DNA of 64,000 nucleotides, from assembly GCF_036370855.1 (NCBI RefSeq), contig NC_088102.1, positions 45,049,835 to 45,113,834 on the forward strand, written 5' to 3'. Positions 62,601-64,000 of this stretch are shown here, one piece after another. Under the pieces are notes generated by a model. That model had not been told where the DNA came from and searched no databases. It saw nothing but the letters and a program-made list of their open reading frames with translations. Made by a program: the position numbers and the translations under genes. The first letter of the stretch is position 1. Each line of letters opens with the position of its first letter. This DNA comes from Dromaius novaehollandiae. Lineage: Eukaryota > Chordata > Aves > Casuariiformes > Dromaiidae.

Positions 62601-64000
62601 ATCAGAAGAGTAAGATTATAGTACAGCCTTTCAATTGCAGTGTAAGGGGCAAAGAATTGGACTAATTTTAAGATAGTATAAGAGGAGTTACAGGATGTGG
62701 TTGCCTGACACAGCAGGGAACTAGACTTAGAGGTTCAGGGGGCCTTTCTCACCCGTTCCTTTGGAGCTGTACTCTAATCTGCAGTGATCTAGAAAACAGC
62801 ATAAGAAAGGAAAGGCGAACTTGCCAGACAGCTGAATATTGCGACCCTCTGAGTTAAACCTGTGTTAACTACTTAGGGGAGAGCCAAGCAAGGCCAGCAA
62901 CAAAGTAAAATGACACATTACACAGGGAGAGCATTTGCTAGAGGTACAGCTATGAAGCACAAAACCCCACATTCAAAACTACCAGTTATTTGAAGACACG
63001 TTATAGCCCAGCCACTTTCTTTGATGTCTAAGAACTACTCATTCTCCTTTCTAGTCTGCTAAATACATTAATTTTAGTCCTGCATCTCTGTGATCAGGAT
63101 ACAGTTCACAATGTTAAAACTATAGTCATTTTGTGCTCAGTAGTGAAAGTAGAAAATTCGTTCTTGCCCTGTCAGGCCGGAGGCATGGGTTTCATCTAGC
63201 CCAAGAGCCCTTCTGCACTGAACAATTCCTGATGCTTTACAAGGAGGTGCAAGAAACTTTAGAAGGGGCAGACAATGAATTCCCTAGGCAGAGGGTATGT
63301 TTCTTCCTTGTTTCTACAACTATTGAAAAACAGTCTAGAGAGTTCATGCCCCTTCTCAGCTTTTAAAGGTTTTTTTTTTCTTTTTTTTTGATCTAATGCA
63401 ACTTTGGACATTCCTGAGTTTAAAAATATATGAATATTTTCTTATTGCAGCAAGGTAAGAAATGCTTGTATTTCTTCTTTATCATTCACAGATTCAGGGA
63501 CCTTGTTATGTCTTATATATACCTTCTTTCTAAATGAAGGAGTTCCACTGTTAATTTTTTTCCTCCCCAGGTCTCTAACCCTCTCCCCTCATCTAGCTTT
63601 TATTATATGCCTTTTTAAAGCAATGTTGATTTGGGGGTCACCATTCGCCAAGAGTCTATTTAGCCTATAAAGCACACACTTATTTGTTTTCTATCTGTGT
63701 GTTTTTTTCTTTTTTTTTTTTTTACCCTCTCCTTCAGCACAGCACGCAGAACAGAGGTTTTCGGTGAGCTGTCTGCAATGATGTCCAACATGACTGTGTG
63801 TCTAACTCTTTTTCAAGTTTGCTGCATATGGTGAATGCCTCTTAGTAAGAGGGATTGTGAGCTCCCCTGCCAGGAGTGAACTATCTTTCCCCCTTGATGT
63901 GTGCCTGGAGCATAAAATATCACAGACGCAAGTTGCGCTGAACAAGAAAAATGCCATTTATTTCAGTCTTTCAAGATCCAGTTGACACTGGTATTGTTAA
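59689..64000 (-). other. AMBRA1: Part of an upstream AMBRA1 intron
   Basis: Begins at the acceptor cttctttgcag of the 59500-59688 exon and runs off the window. I searched the minus strand for a preceding exon ending in phase 1 and saw none. It includes a MIR-like relic and T-rich runs near 63370 and 63710. Confidence 0.7.
60325..60435 (+). mobile_element. MIR-like SINE relic
   Basis: AAGGGCAGTGAGCACAATTC, GAGTTTTAGTTCCATCTCTG, CCAGTGAGCATCTGAGTGAC and CTCATACAAGTATTTTCCCC then TGTGCCTT follow MIR (gagcac, ggttcgaatcccggctctgcca, gctgtgtgacct, ctctgtgcct) in the right order. Confidence 0.6.

Noticed and set aside
59689..64000. A further upstream AMBRA1 exon
   Set aside because: No minus-strand segment with AMBRA1-like sequence and matching phase was found.
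1..64000. CRISPR arrays, bacterial operons, rRNA or tRNA genes
   Set aside because: None seen. The spliced gene, SINE/LINE relics and microsatellites mark the DNA as vertebrate nuclear sequence.

Overview
The window is vertebrate genomic DNA, mostly non-coding. It holds one recognisable gene: the 3' part of AMBRA1 (activating molecule in BECN1-regulated autophagy 1), on the minus strand between 59688 and 18210. Six consecutive exons can be placed to the base. All splice sites are GT/AG, all junction phases agree, and the joined frame runs open for about 419 codons to a TAG stop. The gene's 5' part (N-terminal WD40 repeats, long disordered middle, promoter) lies beyond the right edge.

Organism: the protein is close to human AMBRA1 as I remember it, but its tail is not mammalian. 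Antisense CR1-type LINE relics and MIR-type SINE relics are present, and no L1, Alu or B1/B2 elements were seen. A sauropsid fits best, with crocodilian or turtle more likely than bird. This is inference.

Layout: 1-2235 is a diverged tandem satellite with a period near 172 bp; most left-hand units carry short TTAGGG runs. 2236-17100 is gene-free flanking DNA downstream of AMBRA1. It contains CR1 and MIR relics, a pyrimidine-rich tract, G-rich tracts at 8.3-9.6 kb, and several TAAT/AT-rich islands that could be conserved non-coding elements. About 17120-18209 is the inferred 3' UTR. From 18210 to 59688 are the six exons and five introns of 7.7, 1.7, 17.8, 12.5 and 0.46 kb. 59689-64000 belongs to a further upstream intron. 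The introns hold old MIR, CR1 and probable hAT relics, homopolymers (A48, G23), a TA/CA microsatellite and small tandem duplications.

The exons encode the C-terminal half of the split WD40 beta-propeller, then a flexible tail with two dynein-light-chain TQT motifs. The most notable protein feature is at the published LC3-interacting motif: the human core WDQL reads WDQQ here, so the canonical LIR appears broken. The most notable DNA structure is the TTAGGG-bearing satellite about 16 kb beyond the AMBRA1 stop codon. I found no unknown gene system and no CRISPR, RNA gene or intact mobile element.
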